From Ochromonas danica (lineage: Eukaryota > Sar > Chrysophyceae > Chromulinales > Chromulinaceae): a stretch of 64,000 bases of DNA. The first letter of the stretch is position 1; the number at the start of each line of letters is the position of its first letter. The stretch is from contig VKHL01000023.1 in the NCBI GenBank assembly GCA_015146655.1, positions 186,001 through 250,000 on the forward strand, read 5' to 3'. Position numbers and translations under genes: made by a program. A model generated the notes under the pieces. It had not been told where the DNA came from and searched no databases. It saw only the letters and a list, made by a program, of their open reading frames with translations. Shown piece by piece: positions 11,181 through 24,328 of this stretch.

Positions 11181-12275
11181 CTATTGATTGAGGTAAACCG
11201 CAAGTTCCTTCCCTACAAGATGAGGCCATTCGATCAGAAGAAAGTGCGAGCCCATAGAGAACTTGACATGCTTTGAACCAGGTAGTAGACTGTGTAACTG
11301 ATCAGCCATGTAAACGCCAGTCAAGAAATCAGGCCAACCAGACAAGATGACAGTCTTCTGAGCGATACGAGCATCGACCTTTCCATCTACTGGTGCCTCA
11401 TTCAAAGAGAGGATAAGATCAAACAATGCACGCACCTGATAACGTGAATGGAAGGTGTCTTTCATGTATTCATGGAAGAAAGCAGGTTGGATAGGAGGAA
11501 AGCCTCCAAAGAAAGCTAATGCCTCCAAGCAAAGGTGGAAAGCATCGCTATCATTGAAGACCTTCAGGATATCAAAGACTTGGGTATGTAAAATAGAAGT
11601 CAGATAGCCAATCACTGCAGTAAGAAGCCAAGAGACTTTCTTTCCCCATGGACGAGGCCAAGGTACAACAGGTTGCAGTGCATAGCGTAGGGTATGGCCA
11701 ATAGAGGGCGAGAGCAGGAAGAGGGACTTAATCAGATGGGGGTGCTTGATGGCTAGGTTATACCCTATCTGAGCACCTGTTGACCATCCAATAAAACCAT
11801 CCAACTGCTTCACTTTCAACATCTGTAAGATATCCAATATGTCAGAAATGCAAAGATCGATCGTGATATCCACAGGTTTAAAGTGTTCTGTATCACTCTT
11901 TGCGAAGAGGCCACGGTAGGTATTGACTACCACAGTGCACTTCTCAAACACTTCCTTGTCTTCATGATAGAGAGCCTGAATAGCAGGAAACCACATGAAG
12001 AAGTCTGTTCCAACACCGTTAGCCAAGAAAACGATTTTCTTCCCTCTGCCCAGCAGACGATAGTGCAGTTGAATGCCATCACGGGAGGAGTTGATTATTG
12101 CTTTCTGACTGGCAATCCCCTGCTGTTGGATCCAAAACTCTTGTTCCTTACGTGGCGAGTAGTGCCAAGTATGGTGTTGTTGGAATGGCACGAAGAGCAA
12201 ATAGTAAACTCTTTGCAGAATTCGAATCAGAAAGAAGCAGCCAAGCACAAGGCCGAGGAGCGTCACAACAAACAT
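11181..12275 (-). CDS. Membrane-anchored alpha/beta hydrolase
   Basis: Single exon, 364 residues. Residues 3-30 form one hydrophobic segment (VVTLLGLVLGCFFLIRIL), a signal anchor. The alpha/beta-hydrolase fold follows: FLANGVGTDFFMW is the oxyanion-hole strand, the nucleophile elbow is GWSTG, the acid is probably the Asp in SGWPDFLTGVY, and the His is in GSHFLLIEWP. All three triad residues appear present, so it should be an active esterase, lipase or related hydrolase. The substrate cannot be told. It is convergent with aureochrome and divergent from the NOG1-like gene. Confidence 0.8.
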   Translation of the reverse strand: MFVVTLLGLVLGCFFLIRILQRVYYLLFVPFQQHHTWHYSPRKEQEFWIQQQGIASQKAIINSSRDGIQLHYRLLGRGKKIVFLANGVGTDFFMWFPAIQALYHEDKEVFEKCTVVVNTYRGLFAKSDTEHFKPVDITIDLCISDILDILQMLKVKQLDGFIGWSTGAQIGYNLAIKHPHLIKSLFLLSPSIGHTLRYALQPVVPWPRPWGKKVSWLLTAVIGYLTSILHTQVFDILKVFNDSDAFHLCLEALAFFGGFPPIQPAFFHEYMKDTFHSRYQVRALFDLILSLNEAPVDGKVDARIAQKTVILSGWPDFLTGVYMADQLHSLLPGSKHVKFSMGSHFLLIEWPHLVGKELAVYLNQ

Positions 12276-12499
12276 CTTTCACGGTAGAAAAAGAAGTAGA
12301 TGAGGTGCTAGCCCCTCAAACATACACTAATTGATTCGTATCATTGCCATCAACTTCTTGGGCAGTGATGACTCCTCTCTCCATCGTCACCTACAAAAGT
12401 TCGAAATTACGAATATCCGAAACAGCTTACCAACTCAAATCCCTAACGATACCAGAATTGAGTATTTAGCCTGGTTGTGCCAAAAACAGATGGAAAGGG

Positions 12500-14235
12500 A
12501 TGACTTGCCATAATTTCATTATTATACTTGGTTTAATCTGCTTGCTTGTTATTAACTTGGAAGGATATCAACCTTGTTATCAAGATATTAGCATGATTAA
12601 ACGGATTCCTCTCACTCTTACCCCTCGAAGATCCACTTCATGGAGTTTCAGTTCCCTCTTCATGTCCACCACCACTAATCCAACCCCCATCACTAATCCC
12701 TCCGTCACTTCATCACCACTCAATAAAGTGAACAAGGGATTAGAGAAGAAGACAGGAGCCTTCATTCAGCTTTGGCCTGAAGTTCAACCTGGTAATGTGC
12801 ACTTCAAGCGTGCGTGGAGAAGGACCAAAGAGATCAAAATCGATTCCACCATTAAGAATGTTCGAAATGCTCAGCGAAAATATAGTGCACAATGGATTGA
12901 TGCTCTCATGAAGGTGAGTCTTTGTTACCTCTTCTATCCACTTTTGCTATTTTGCAGAGAATTATCTATCTTATCATATCATGATTGATTGATTGATTTG
13001 TTGTTAGGGTCTCACTGTGCCATTAACAGAAGTACTCAACCTATACAAGAGAAACTTTATGGATTTACATCCTTTTGAAAGAACAGTAGCCAAGCTAACA
13101 ATTGCCTCGAGAGTGAAAGCAGGACATCCGGACCTGGAGGTGAGCACTGCTACAGACCCTCCTAAAGTCAACCAACCTATCCGACTCTATTAACCTCTTT
13201 CATGCGTAGGCAATTTTAAATGAAATCAAAGCACTTCGAGCGCAGACATCTCGTATGGCTAAGGACTGGGCAGGTCGTGCAGGAAGTGCTGCCAATGCTG
13301 CTGAAGCGAAAACAATTCTTCAAGAAGCACAACAAGGTCTTGAAGCTCTTTATACCCTCTCGAAGGAGTCTGAAGTATTACAAGAACTTGTGGAATTGCA
13401 CAAGGCTTTGCGAAGCGTTCCCGTTCTGTCCCTGTCCTTACCCACTGTCGCTCTGGTGGGTATGCCCAACGGTAGGTGAACGAACGCTGATATTGGTTGC
13501 GCCATTCTTTGATGTCTTCTGTGTCATCATTGTATAGTCGGAAAGAGTTCTCTTGTGCGTGCACTGAGCACTGGATTACCAGAAGTGAACAGTTATCCCT
13601 TTACAACTCGCGGTGTGACTATAGGTCATATCTATGAGACCTTCGACAATGATGCTGCTGATGATGATGAGGAACATGAAGCAGCTGGTGGCTTTGTTAA
13701 AAAGTCTATTGATAACGAAGAACGTGTGACAGATGAAGTCGAAGGTGATAATGGGGTGACAGAAACAGAAGATTCGCAACAGCTCCATTACCTTGCTCCA
13801 GTAAAGAAGAGCGGTCGAAAGAGAAGGAGAAGGTTCCAAGTTATGGACACGCCAGGTCTCCTCAATCGTCCCGATGAAGAGCGAAACGAAATGGAACAGC
13901 TTACATTTGCTTCGCTTTTGCACCTTCCTACGGCAGTTATATTTGTTTTTGATGTGACCAGTCTGTCAGGTGAACAATCATCTCTGGACAAACAGATCGA
14001 AGTCCGAAGAGCTCTACGGCAGAGGTTTCCCAAGAGGCCTTGGGTTGATGTCATCACCAAGAGTGACAAAGGAATGCTCAGCAATATAGAGGAATCGCTT
14101 CGACAGCAATTACCACCTGATGCTCTGTATGTCTCGGTGCGTAGCGGTGACAATATGACAGATTTGAAAGAAAGAGTTCATGCAATGCTCGAATCTCTGG
14201 AGCACATGCTTCGTCAGCAGGGAAAGCACGATTAA
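12500..14235 (+). CDS. NOG1-like GTPase, probably plastid-targeted
   Basis: Four exons, 12500-12913, 13008-13139, 13210-13471 and 13538-14235, give about 501 residues. Residues about 5-22 are hydrophobic (IIILGLICLLVINLEG), followed by YQP and a Ser/Thr/Arg-rich stretch, the layout of a bipartite plastid presequence. A NOG1-type helical domain (about 85-260) precedes the GTPase: P-loop GMPNVGKSS (266-274), switch YPFTTRGVTIGH, DTPGLLNRP and TKSD in place of NKxD. An acidic insert of about 60 residues separates switch I from the DTPG motif. NOG1/Obg-related GTPases act in large ribosomal-subunit assembly; a plastid-ribosome role is inferred from targeting. The P-loop is split by the third intron. 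Confidence 0.85.
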
Positions 14236-14502
14236 AGATGGACGTGTAAATTAATAGTGTATAGATATATAATGCTATGGATTGTAACATTTCTTACTTG
14301 AAGTCTTTAAAGGCAAGATAAATGATGACAACATTACATTACTTTAATCACAAAAGACAAAACAAGACAATGCGACACTTGGGACGCAACTATTAATTCA
14401 ATACCTAATCTAAAGTAAACTATCAGTCTGCACTAAAAGAGACATCGTTCACTAAAAAGATTTGTTGATGTGCAGATCTGCGGCAAAGGGCCAATCAGAC
14501 TA

Positions 14503-17500
14503 TTAGAGGTTCTCATCCCCAAGAGTGACATAATGGATGCGCTTTCTGTTGCTTTGTTGATAGAGCCAGACGGCAGAGAGAGTTAAGAGGACAGAAACAA
14601 TGGCTGTGGTTAGCAGCGCAACAGTCTGCTGGCTGCCAGTGCTAATACCAGGAGCTGGAGGGGAGAAGAGAATGACATCAGGGCCAGAGTTGACATGATT
14701 TTCAAAGTAGCCAGTCATTTGTAACCACCAAAGAGGATAAAACAACTTCTTCATGGTAATATGAGGAGCATCCAGAGTCTGGGCAACATATCCATCATGA
14801 TATTTGGTGATGAGCTGAGGCAAGAGATCTCTCCAAGCAGAGACGATCGTGTTCGCCGCCTTGTCGGTGGCTTCAGTCAAGAGAGCGACTGCTCCAGCAC
14901 CGGTCGCACCAGCAAGAACCTCATTCTCCACGCGTTGGATCAGATCTTTGCATGATTGATGCAGACTGTTCTGCACTGCCTGGACATCCTCCATGGCAAA
15001 GCGATAGAAGCGTGCAGCATAGTTGCCAGCAGCTAAGAAGTTCCAGAAGGATACAGAGCTATCATACTTGAACAATGAACCCCTACCAATACAAAGCAAA
15101 ATAAGTTAGATAAGAAATACACGGCTCTTTTCATAACATATAAGAGGACAGGGGCTCAGACAACTATTGTCTTTGATGCAATAATGACCTCATATGACCA
15201 TCCACACACAGTCAGCCATCTCAAATCACCCGAAGATGACGATTTGTGAAGACTGCGGGACGATCCTCAGAGTTCCGAGGAGATGCAAAATCCTCACTGC
15301 CCAGTCACATACACTATTCAATTAGTTCAGACAACAACTTACTTCATGTATGGTTTGGGCACATGGTTGCTAGCAACATAGAAAGGAGCATATGAAGAAG
15401 CGGAAGGAGCATACTGACTGAACCAAAGTAAGGCAAGTTGATCAGGTCTGGTGGGACGAGCTTGAGAGACAAAAGAATAGGAAGTGCGGAAGAGGGAGAT
15501 AGATCTCTCATAGGATCCTTGCAAGATTTCCAGGTAAGTCTTATTATCAACAGCTGCCATATCGAAGCGATTGGGATCACCATATGGTCCAGCAGCTAAA
15601 CCTTTCGTCAGATCAAACTGCGTGCCTTCATAATGATCTCTGTTCATCTGGATAATATCCTCCACAGCGAGGGGCTTATCAACCTTGACTGAGAAAGGGT
15701 AATTCAGAGCCAAAGGATCTGTATCAGCAGGTAGAGAGATCGATGGAGCAGCAAGTTGGAAGACTCTCCAAACACGACGAGTGGCATAGGGAGAGTGTGC
15801 ACGGGGAGGAGCATAGGTCAGGAGGAAGTCCAAGGGTCCTTGCTCAGGATGCCAGAAACCTTTACGTTGAGCAACATCCCATAAATTAGCAGAGTAGAGG
15901 AAATCAGGATGATCACGTTTCACTTCGCGAATGATGAACTGGTTGGCAATAACAGCGATCTATATTGTTCAACAACAATAAAACGTATTAATGAATAGAT
16001 ACGACAAAGAATAAGGATAGTATACGATATAATGACAGTGGAGAAGAGGAAGACCGCAAGGTTCGGAGAGTATGGTCGATTGGTAAGTCCACACATCCTC
16101 GAAAGGATTACTCGGAGACTCCATGGAGAACAACATCCAGACTCATCAACAGGTCGCTCGTGAGAACGATCAAGGAGTGTCTTATGCGGAAGAGTCCTCA
16201 ACATGAAGCCCAAAAGAGTTTTATCGTCATCACCAACAACTTCCTCTTCAGCAATTAAGTACAAACAAAATAAGGAGAGAGACTCAGAAGGGAGTATGAT
16301 CGTTCGCGTGGTTGGATCGTCAAAGTTATTCAGAGCTCAGAGTCCCCAATAACAAACAGAGTATCAGGGAGAGAAGACATCCGAAGATATCTCCATCAAT
16401 CACTCATAACACTCCGTTTGGAATCAGTTGAATGGACTCCTTGCCAAACACAGTCTGTCCTCACCGTCTCTCTCCCCTTTCCTTCAAAGGGACATGTACA
16501 ATTGCACAGAAAGTTCGATCCACTTACATGATCAGGAGGCAAGCGTTGAGCTACCCAGACAGCGGAAGCACCACTGTCATCAGCAGTGACATGGAAGACC
16601 CAAGCCTCAGTCTTATCCACGACAGTCAATCCTTCTCCTCCTTCACCTTTGGAGATATCCCCTCCAGACCAATCAGCAGCATAGAATCCATAAGTGGTAG
16701 CAAGGTCTCCCATGATTTGAATTGCTTCACGAGCAGTAGTAGCTCTTTCCAAGGCGATTTGAGACATTTCTCGCACTTCAATATGTGCCTTTCCACCTGC
16801 AATAACAGGTGCAGCCCAAATCTTAGAGGCACAGGTAGATTCACCAATAGCAACTTGGTGTTCATTCATGATTCCATAGCCAGCCTCATAAAGAGCGTAA
16901 GTGTGACGCACCTAAGCCAAACAAAACAAAAAGAGTGATTAATCATTGTCATCTCAAACACATCAGAAGTCATGCCATAGAAGTGAAAGGGAAGGAGGAG
17001 AGGTTCCATCAGCTAGAGCTAATAGGATAAGCATAGTCAAGCAGGTTGCTACACCATGACAAGACTCAGTAATCTCATGTAGTAAGGGCTTCATCATCAT
17101 CAGGATCTCTCATCCTCTTTTACTATACAGAAACAACACGAATAACTTGACCTACCTGAGGGATATAGCCTGTGATGACTGACTCACGTCCCCAAGCCTT
17201 CAACTGCTCAGCACTGCCTTCCAGGTTGTCTGGATGCCAAGTGGCACCACGGCGAGTAGTAATGGTGCCCGGGTAATCTCCCTTATACAGGTAGAGTGGG
17301 CGCATGGAACCCTCAGGCCAGTCCATGGCGGGTACCTTGTTGATGCGGAAGTCACAGTTGGAACAATCCGCAGTGTGGGTGTTCATAGGGCCTTCCGTAC
17401 CAGCTAATGGTCCCACAACAATGGAAGTGCAGCGGTCGATTTCTGCAGAATAGAGCAAGGCATTCTCATCCTTCACTGCTCTAGTTGAGGCGAGAACGAG

Positions 17501-17533
17501 TGCGAGAGTGCCAAGGAACACCAAGGGCAGCAT
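14503..17533 (-). CDS. Peptidase family C69 dipeptidase, membrane-anchored
   Basis: Four exons, 17533-17156, 16911-16528, 15959-15343 and 15082-14503, give about 652 residues. I chose the Met at 17533 because it starts a clean signal peptide (LPLVFLGTLALVLAS). The family nucleophile follows at Cys35 in DRCTSIVVG. Family landmarks include NEHQVAIGESTC, EAWVFHVTADDSG and VWVAQRLPPDH, joined to IAVIANQFIIREV after the splice. Close to the C-terminus is a membrane helix (TVALLTTAIVSVLLTLSAVW) and a short basic tail. C69 enzymes are Ntn hydrolases that cleave dipeptides, often after exposure of the N-terminal Cys. A lumenal enzyme tethered in a vacuole or lysosome-like membrane is inferred. The second intron is long here (568 bases). 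Confidence 0.85.
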
Positions 17534-17965
17534 GGCTAGACTACCGAATTGGATTATGCCTTTCGATTGGATTGTGGCCACAAGCAGTGCAGCACATCCC
17601 AGCAGCCACACACAAGTCCAAGTTACACATAATCGCGTTGGAAAGACCAAGAAACAACTTATCAGAATTTTAGGGTTAGACGAGTGCAGGTGACGACAAT
17701 TAAAAGTCATGTAGTGACATACGACATGCAGCACTTCATCTGAACACCAAGTTAACAGTAAACAGCGAGCGAGCATACAATATCCAAGCAATGACTGGAT
17801 GGTTGCCGGCATCGGAAACTGCTTAATCATACTTAGAGTTCAACGCTAAGCAGATCCACCAACTAACACGAAGAAGGAGAATGCAGTCTCACTATAGTTA
17901 GTTTACTATTACAACTATTACAACTAACAAACTAAAGCACTTACTTCCTCTGCATCATCTGCTCT
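17534..17965. other. Spacer upstream of the C69 gene
   Basis: Lies between the stop of the Myb gene and the chosen start of the C69 peptidase, both on the minus strand. The C69 frame stays open upstream to about 17830 and encodes extra hydrophobic residues, so a longer N-terminus cannot be excluded. No other feature is seen. Confidence 0.4.
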
Positions 17966-19839
17966 TCACTCCACACTGTCTAACCTCTTCTCAGACTTCT
18001 CTACTTCTTGCTCTTCTGCTGCTTTCTCTTCTTTGCTCTCCTTATCTAAATAACACCTCTTATAATACTTAAAACAAGCACCTGCTGTTCTTTCCGATGG
18101 CATTTGTTTTGCAATCCACTTCCAACTAACTCGACCACCACCTTCTTTACTCTCATTTACCAGCTTCACCAACAATGCAATCTCTTCCTTTGTCCAAGGC
18201 TTCTTTATATTTCTTCCCACTCCAAGCTCGTCAGCTCGCTTGACTATAGCAGCAAAAGTTCGACTTTTCAAGTTACGAAATAAATCCACAAAGCAATGTC
18301 CTTTACTGCGCAAGGTGATAAGAAGATCATCTTCTTCCTTTGTCCAAGGAGAAGTATTCAATAGTCGACTCAACTCTCTCTCCCATCTAGTATCATATCA
18401 CACACATACATACACAAACAGACCAACAACAATCAATATCCACATTATTGCATGACTCTCAGTAACAATAAACTCACCTCACTTTGCATTCCATCGCTGT
18501 CCGAGAAGAAGACAGACAAGATGCTACAGCATTCCATTTCCCACTATCCCCAAACTGTCTCACTGCTTTCAACAACTCTGCATCTTCCTCTTCTCTCCAT
18601 AGACTCTCACCTGCTACTATTCCGCTTCTATGCTTACAAATATAATTAAACCTCATATGGCATTGTACTCTATTATACTGTGGTAGATAATTAACAATCA
18701 AATTCCAATCCCTTGTCCCATGTTGCTTTACTAACTCCAACAACTTGGCATCATCTTCCTTCGTCCATCGTACCCTCTTTACTGGAAATAATCGCTTCTT
18801 CAAAGATTGGTAGCGATATAGTAAAGCGAGATCCGATCGCTCAGTAGGTAACAAAGAAAGAAGAGATTGCCATTCTGATCGAACACGCTTTTGATCCATA
18901 TCCTCCATGATGACCTTCTTGATGATCTCATCTTCTTCTGCCTTCCACTCTGATCGATCAATTAAAGGATTCAAAACCTTCCTCCATCTACCTCACATCA
19001 TAGACACATCTAAACATGACATGGAGATACTTGGAGATGATGAGGTCTATCACATACCTTTTGGCACAACTAAGAGCTGTTCGACCATCCATGTGAGGAG
19101 CTATCTTGGCCCAAGAAGGTTCACCATACTGCTTCACCATCTCCAACAACTTCGCATCCTCCTACAGAAACAACAACAAACACAGATCACTTACTAGTCT
19201 ACACCAGACACACATCACACAATAGACTGCTGCACTAGACACTGCTCAAACAGCTCTCATCCTCATCATACAATAGTCCAACTACTCTACCTCTGCACTC
19301 CATGGACCTATCTTGATATCTGGTCGAAGAGCAAAAGTCCATCGACTATGCAAAGTTTTTAAAGACCTGTGAGGAAGATATCGTCTGGAAATCTCAGTCC
19401 ATTTCTCTCCCAACTCTTCTACCCCTTTCCTCAGTAACATGTCTTCTTCTGCTGTCCATATCTCTCTTCTACCTGCTCTAGCTATACCTTTATTCTGCTC
19501 CTTCTTTAACAACCCATCACCTGAAGATGAAGACAAAGGATTTGTTTCCATTTCCTTCACGCTCATCTCTCTGGAGGATGACAACAGACGAACAGTCCCA
19601 CCAGACCACCCTCCAGCCAACATCATCCTGGGTCCATTAATATGATAATAATAATGATGAGTTACATGATGTTTATAACTCCTATTAGCACATCTCATCA
19701 ATGGCAAGGCTCGTGATGAGAAGGAGAAGGAAGTCTTTTGCAGCATCTTCTTGTAATAGTAGAGCATCGTGGCCGTCCAGAAGGTCTCGGATTTTGGAAA
19801 AACATGTGTATTCCACCACATTGGCACGCCCAATTCCAT
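17966..19839 (-). CDS. Seven-repeat Myb/SANT-domain protein
   Basis: Four exons, 19839-19291, 19161-19058, 18987-18478 and 18386-17966, give about 527 residues. The bulk is an array of Myb/SANT repeats, each starting W(T/S/K)xEE(D): REIWTAEEDMLL, GPWSAEEDAKLL, SEWKAEEDEIIK, VRWTKEDDAKLL, SLWREEEDAELL, SPWTKEEDDLLI and KPWTKEEIALLV. All three introns cut at or beside a repeat boundary. Animal SNAPc4 and plant multi-Myb proteins have related arrays and bind DNA in transcription. The N-terminal 120 residues are rich in Arg, Ser, His and Tyr with few acids; a leader such as MLQKTSFSFSSRALPLMR would suit a mitochondrion. DNA binding is likely; location is open. The start could be 19839 or 19767. 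Confidence 0.8.
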
Positions 19840-20067
19840 GGAACTCGAACTCAAATCGATGCGGTGGAAATCGGAATCCTCTTATGCATTTATGCAGAAG
19901 AATCGCAAATACAGCACGTTAGCTGAGAAAACAGTTATCCTACATACTTGGAGAGCAACAAGGTCTTTTCAGATGATTGAGATTTGATCATGTTGTCATG
20001 AATCGCCACAAAGGAGAACTGATATTGCGATCGAATATGGATCTTCTTCTATTACGATAATGAACTT

Positions 20068-20529
20068 ATGGATCAGATCGGAAGATATTTGCGCTACCAC
20101 TGGATATTATCTAATTCTTCCCCTGGTCTCACGCAAAATGCCATTTTATTGGAACGAGGACAATGTGAAGTGTGTTGTGAGAAAGAACTGGACAAGGAAG
20201 CAACTCTTGAAGAATGTCCCAACTGCTCCAGATATGGTGAGATCGTTGATATTATTGGACAAGGAGGAAAGAGAGACTGGGTTAATGCCAATATTCTATA
20301 CAGGAGACTATTCGCCACCTTGTTTTCTCGAGACCCCATCTCTCTGATTCATGTTCCTTCTACATGTATGGTTGACCATGTAAAACGAAACGAAATCATC
20401 CATTTCACTTTCTTCTTGCTGAGAATGATGATTCTTAGCAAACATTACTGTCCGGAGTATTCTGTTGACAACAAACACTGCCTGACAAGAATCCATGCCA
20501 AGCGGAGCAGAAAGGGTGGCAAAGGTTGA
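20068..20529 (+). CDS. Small Cys-rich hypothetical protein
   Basis: A 153-codon frame lies between the divergent Myb gene and the convergent BRAP2 gene. It encodes CEVCCEKELDKEATLEECPNC (about residues 33-53), two CxxC pairs 15 residues apart, which is zinc-ribbon spacing. The C-terminus is basic (HAKRSRKGGKG). It is not antisense to another gene, which favours a real product. No family is recognised and there is no second evidence line, so it may also be a chance frame or an exon of something longer. Confidence 0.35.
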   Translation: MDQIGRYLRYHWILSNSSPGLTQNAILLERGQCEVCCEKELDKEATLEECPNCSRYGEIVDIIGQGGKRDWVNANILYRRLFATLFSRDPISLIHVPSTCMVDHVKRNEIIHFTFFLLRMMILSKHYCPEYSVDNKHCLTRIHAKRSRKGGKG

Positions 20530-20564
20530 TCTAACGCTTTAGTTCGGTTGCTTATCTATTTACA

Positions 20565-22082
20565 TTATTTGCCTTCCAGGCGAACCATCAGACCTTGCAA
20601 CTTGTGTTGCAGAGAATCGATCTTTTCTTTGCTTTCTTTCTCCACACTCTCAAGGCGTTGTTGGGCACTCTGCACTTTCGTTTCCCATGCAGACTGATTT
20701 CCAAGTAAACCCTTTCTGAGCTCGCGTTGCAGCTCAACTTCCTTCTCAAGATTAACAACCTTATTGCGGAGCAGGTCGCACTGCTTTCTGATCTTTTGTG
20801 CTTCATTAGCTAATGACGCCTTGAGCCCAACTCTCCACTCTCTTCTTCGAGAGGATGGGTCTCCAGTAGGAACAATCGGAGTAGGATAAGGAGATGACAC
20901 TTCTCCTCGTCGAATATCATTCTCGCTTATCCAGGATCTAATTTGCTCGATTTTCGCCTCATAAAAGCTCCGATTCTCTTGCATTCTCCAGGCGAGCAGC
21001 TCCTGGTACTGCTGGGATAACGTATGTGCTTTGCTTTGGACAACTTCGTTCTGTCTATTAAATGAGAGAATAGGCTGTTCCCTGCGACGAGAGTAGAGAT
21101 CAGAGCAAGACAAAGCGGAAGGGCTTGAGCTGTCCTGCTGGGCTGCAGAGTGCTCGACTAATTTCGTCTTGCCTGTTCTACTGCTGTCATTTGATTGGCC
21201 CAAGAGGAGGCGATCTACATAGCCTTGTCCTGCAAAATCATAGACAACCTGGTGGACGAGGTGAATGGCATAGGTATGCTGACTACTCTCGTAGTGATCT
21301 TCTATGTGTCCACATACCTCACGATCACAACCAATAAATCCACACAACAGACAAAGCCATAGATGGGCTAGGTTAGTACATCCACAGCTTTGGCAGTGCA
21401 GACTGTCTTGTGCCTCATGGTCAAAGCGACAGACTGGACACTGCACGCCTTCCAAGTTAGCCAAGCAGGTCAGATGGAAAGTGTGTCCACAAAAGGTAGT
21501 GAAGCAATTACTGCTGAGAGAAGGTTTAAATGTCTCCAGACAAAGTGGACACGATAAGAGTATCTCACTCTTATCATCAGGCCCTCCTCTGCCTTCTTCT
21601 TCCTGCTCCTGGGATTGATTGAGTAAGAAGGCAGACCAATTGGGGATTACTTCATAATGGTGGTGACTCTGCAAAGTTAATCTCTGGACAACAGAGAGAT
21701 GACAACGAACACTAAGCAGAGAGGTGAGTACTTTATCCTGATAGTGTTCTAGGAAAGCTGGGAAGACGTCAGCAGGCAGGGAGAAGAGACCGACATAGCG
21801 ACTGTAGTCTCCCAGGTGACGTAATAACCGGAATGCTCCCATTGACTGCTGATAAAGAGAGAAGAATTGAATAAGTTGACGTGGAATGAGAATGTCTGGG
21901 ATATGACTGATGCACAATAGTAGGTGACCATCTGTATTATGCAGCTGGCCTTTCTCCAAGCTGTCCCCCACCAGCTCGATGAGTAGCGACTGGCAGCTTT
22001 CACTACCATTGCCTGCTAGAGAGGAGGAAGAGGAAGAGGGTGAGAGAAGGCATGGTAGAATGGTGGAGGGACTGCTTTCCAT
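20565..22082 (-). CDS. BRAP2: BRAP2-type RING / ZnF-UBP ubiquitin ligase
   Basis: Single exon, 505 residues. The domain order matches BRCA1-associated protein 2: an N-terminal RRM-like region (about 50-130), a RING finger (178-218, CPLC to CPVC with the CGHTFH core), a ubiquitin-binding ZnF-UBP (about 230-290, CQSCGCTNLAHLWLC then a Cys/His-rich end) and a C-terminal coiled coil (about 340-505, heptads of Leu, Glu and Lys). In animals BRAP2 is an E3 ligase that restrains KSR/Ras-MAPK signalling and retains cargo in the cytoplasm; in plants a BRIZ pair acts in germination. The zinc ligands look complete, so ligase activity is expected. Substrates here are unknown. Confidence 0.92.
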   Translation of the reverse strand: MESSPSTILPCLLSPSSSSSSLAGNGSESCQSLLIELVGDSLEKGQLHNTDGHLLLCISHIPDILIPRQLIQFFSLYQQSMGAFRLLRHLGDYSRYVGLFSLPADVFPAFLEHYQDKVLTSLLSVRCHLSVVQRLTLQSHHHYEVIPNWSAFLLNQSQEQEEEGRGGPDDKSEILLSCPLCLETFKPSLSSNCFTTFCGHTFHLTCLANLEGVQCPVCRFDHEAQDSLHCQSCGCTNLAHLWLCLLCGFIGCDREVCGHIEDHYESSQHTYAIHLVHQVVYDFAGQGYVDRLLLGQSNDSSRTGKTKLVEHSAAQQDSSSPSALSCSDLYSRRREQPILSFNRQNEVVQSKAHTLSQQYQELLAWRMQENRSFYEAKIEQIRSWISENDIRRGEVSSPYPTPIVPTGDPSSRRREWRVGLKASLANEAQKIRKQCDLLRNKVVNLEKEVELQRELRKGLLGNQSAWETKVQSAQQRLESVEKESKEKIDSLQHKLQGLMVRLEGK

Positions 22083-22287
22083 GAGATCGTTCGATTTTCA
22101 TTCCTCCCTGGTCCTTCCCACTCAACAAAGTTGACGAAATTACTTAGCTAATTGAAAGGAATTACTTAAATCATCTCTGTTCCCCGAACAAAGTCCGTAT
22201 TTGTGTTAGGAGTATTTTGTCTTGGTTTATGTTACAAAAAATTACATGTCTAGGAAACTAATAGTAAAGTCAGGCTCTCGACTCAAT

Positions 22288-23751
<1,464 letters not shown>

Positions 23752-24328
23752 CTTGCTTTGTGGAATATTGTTTTGATGGTATGCGATGCAATAACAATAA
23801 TGAATGGCGAGGGATGACGCACAAGGTTGGACAAACAGCTTTTACTTTTGAAAAACACACCTTTCAACACTTCCCAGCACCGGGCACTTCCAATGTCGTT
23901 TCAAGATATGTACTTGAAATTCCGAAATTCCGAAAGTCTGAAAAGGTGTGGTTCACAGACCTCAAGATTTGCCAGACTCACCCCCAGTCACAGTCACAGT
24001 CAGTCTTGCAAAACACGAAGATTGACCAAGTCAAGTAGACAAGAGATTGATTTTCAAATTTATCCCAAGCTAGCATCTCATCAATATCAGCGATAAGAAA
24101 GAGTTTGTTGAAGAGGAACCAAGACATTGAATTACTTGATTCTTCTTGCACAATTACAAAAAGATACGATTTCTTCTTTCAGGTTGGTTAGTTATTGAAT
24201 TAGATATGTTTTAATATTTGATTTTATCTTATTTCATGTTTTTTGTTTTGATTTGAAAAGATTTGAAAATTAGACCTTCTCTTACTTGCCAATCCTCACC
24301 ATTCCTACCAGTATAATCCTATTGAATC
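23752..24328. promoter_or_regulatory. Divergent promoter region, spermidine synthase / 457-residue protein
   Basis: A 577-base spacer between two genes transcribed apart. It contains a short CAGTCA repeat near 23988-24003 and T-rich sequence before the plus-strand gene. No named motif is supported. Confidence 0.45.
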
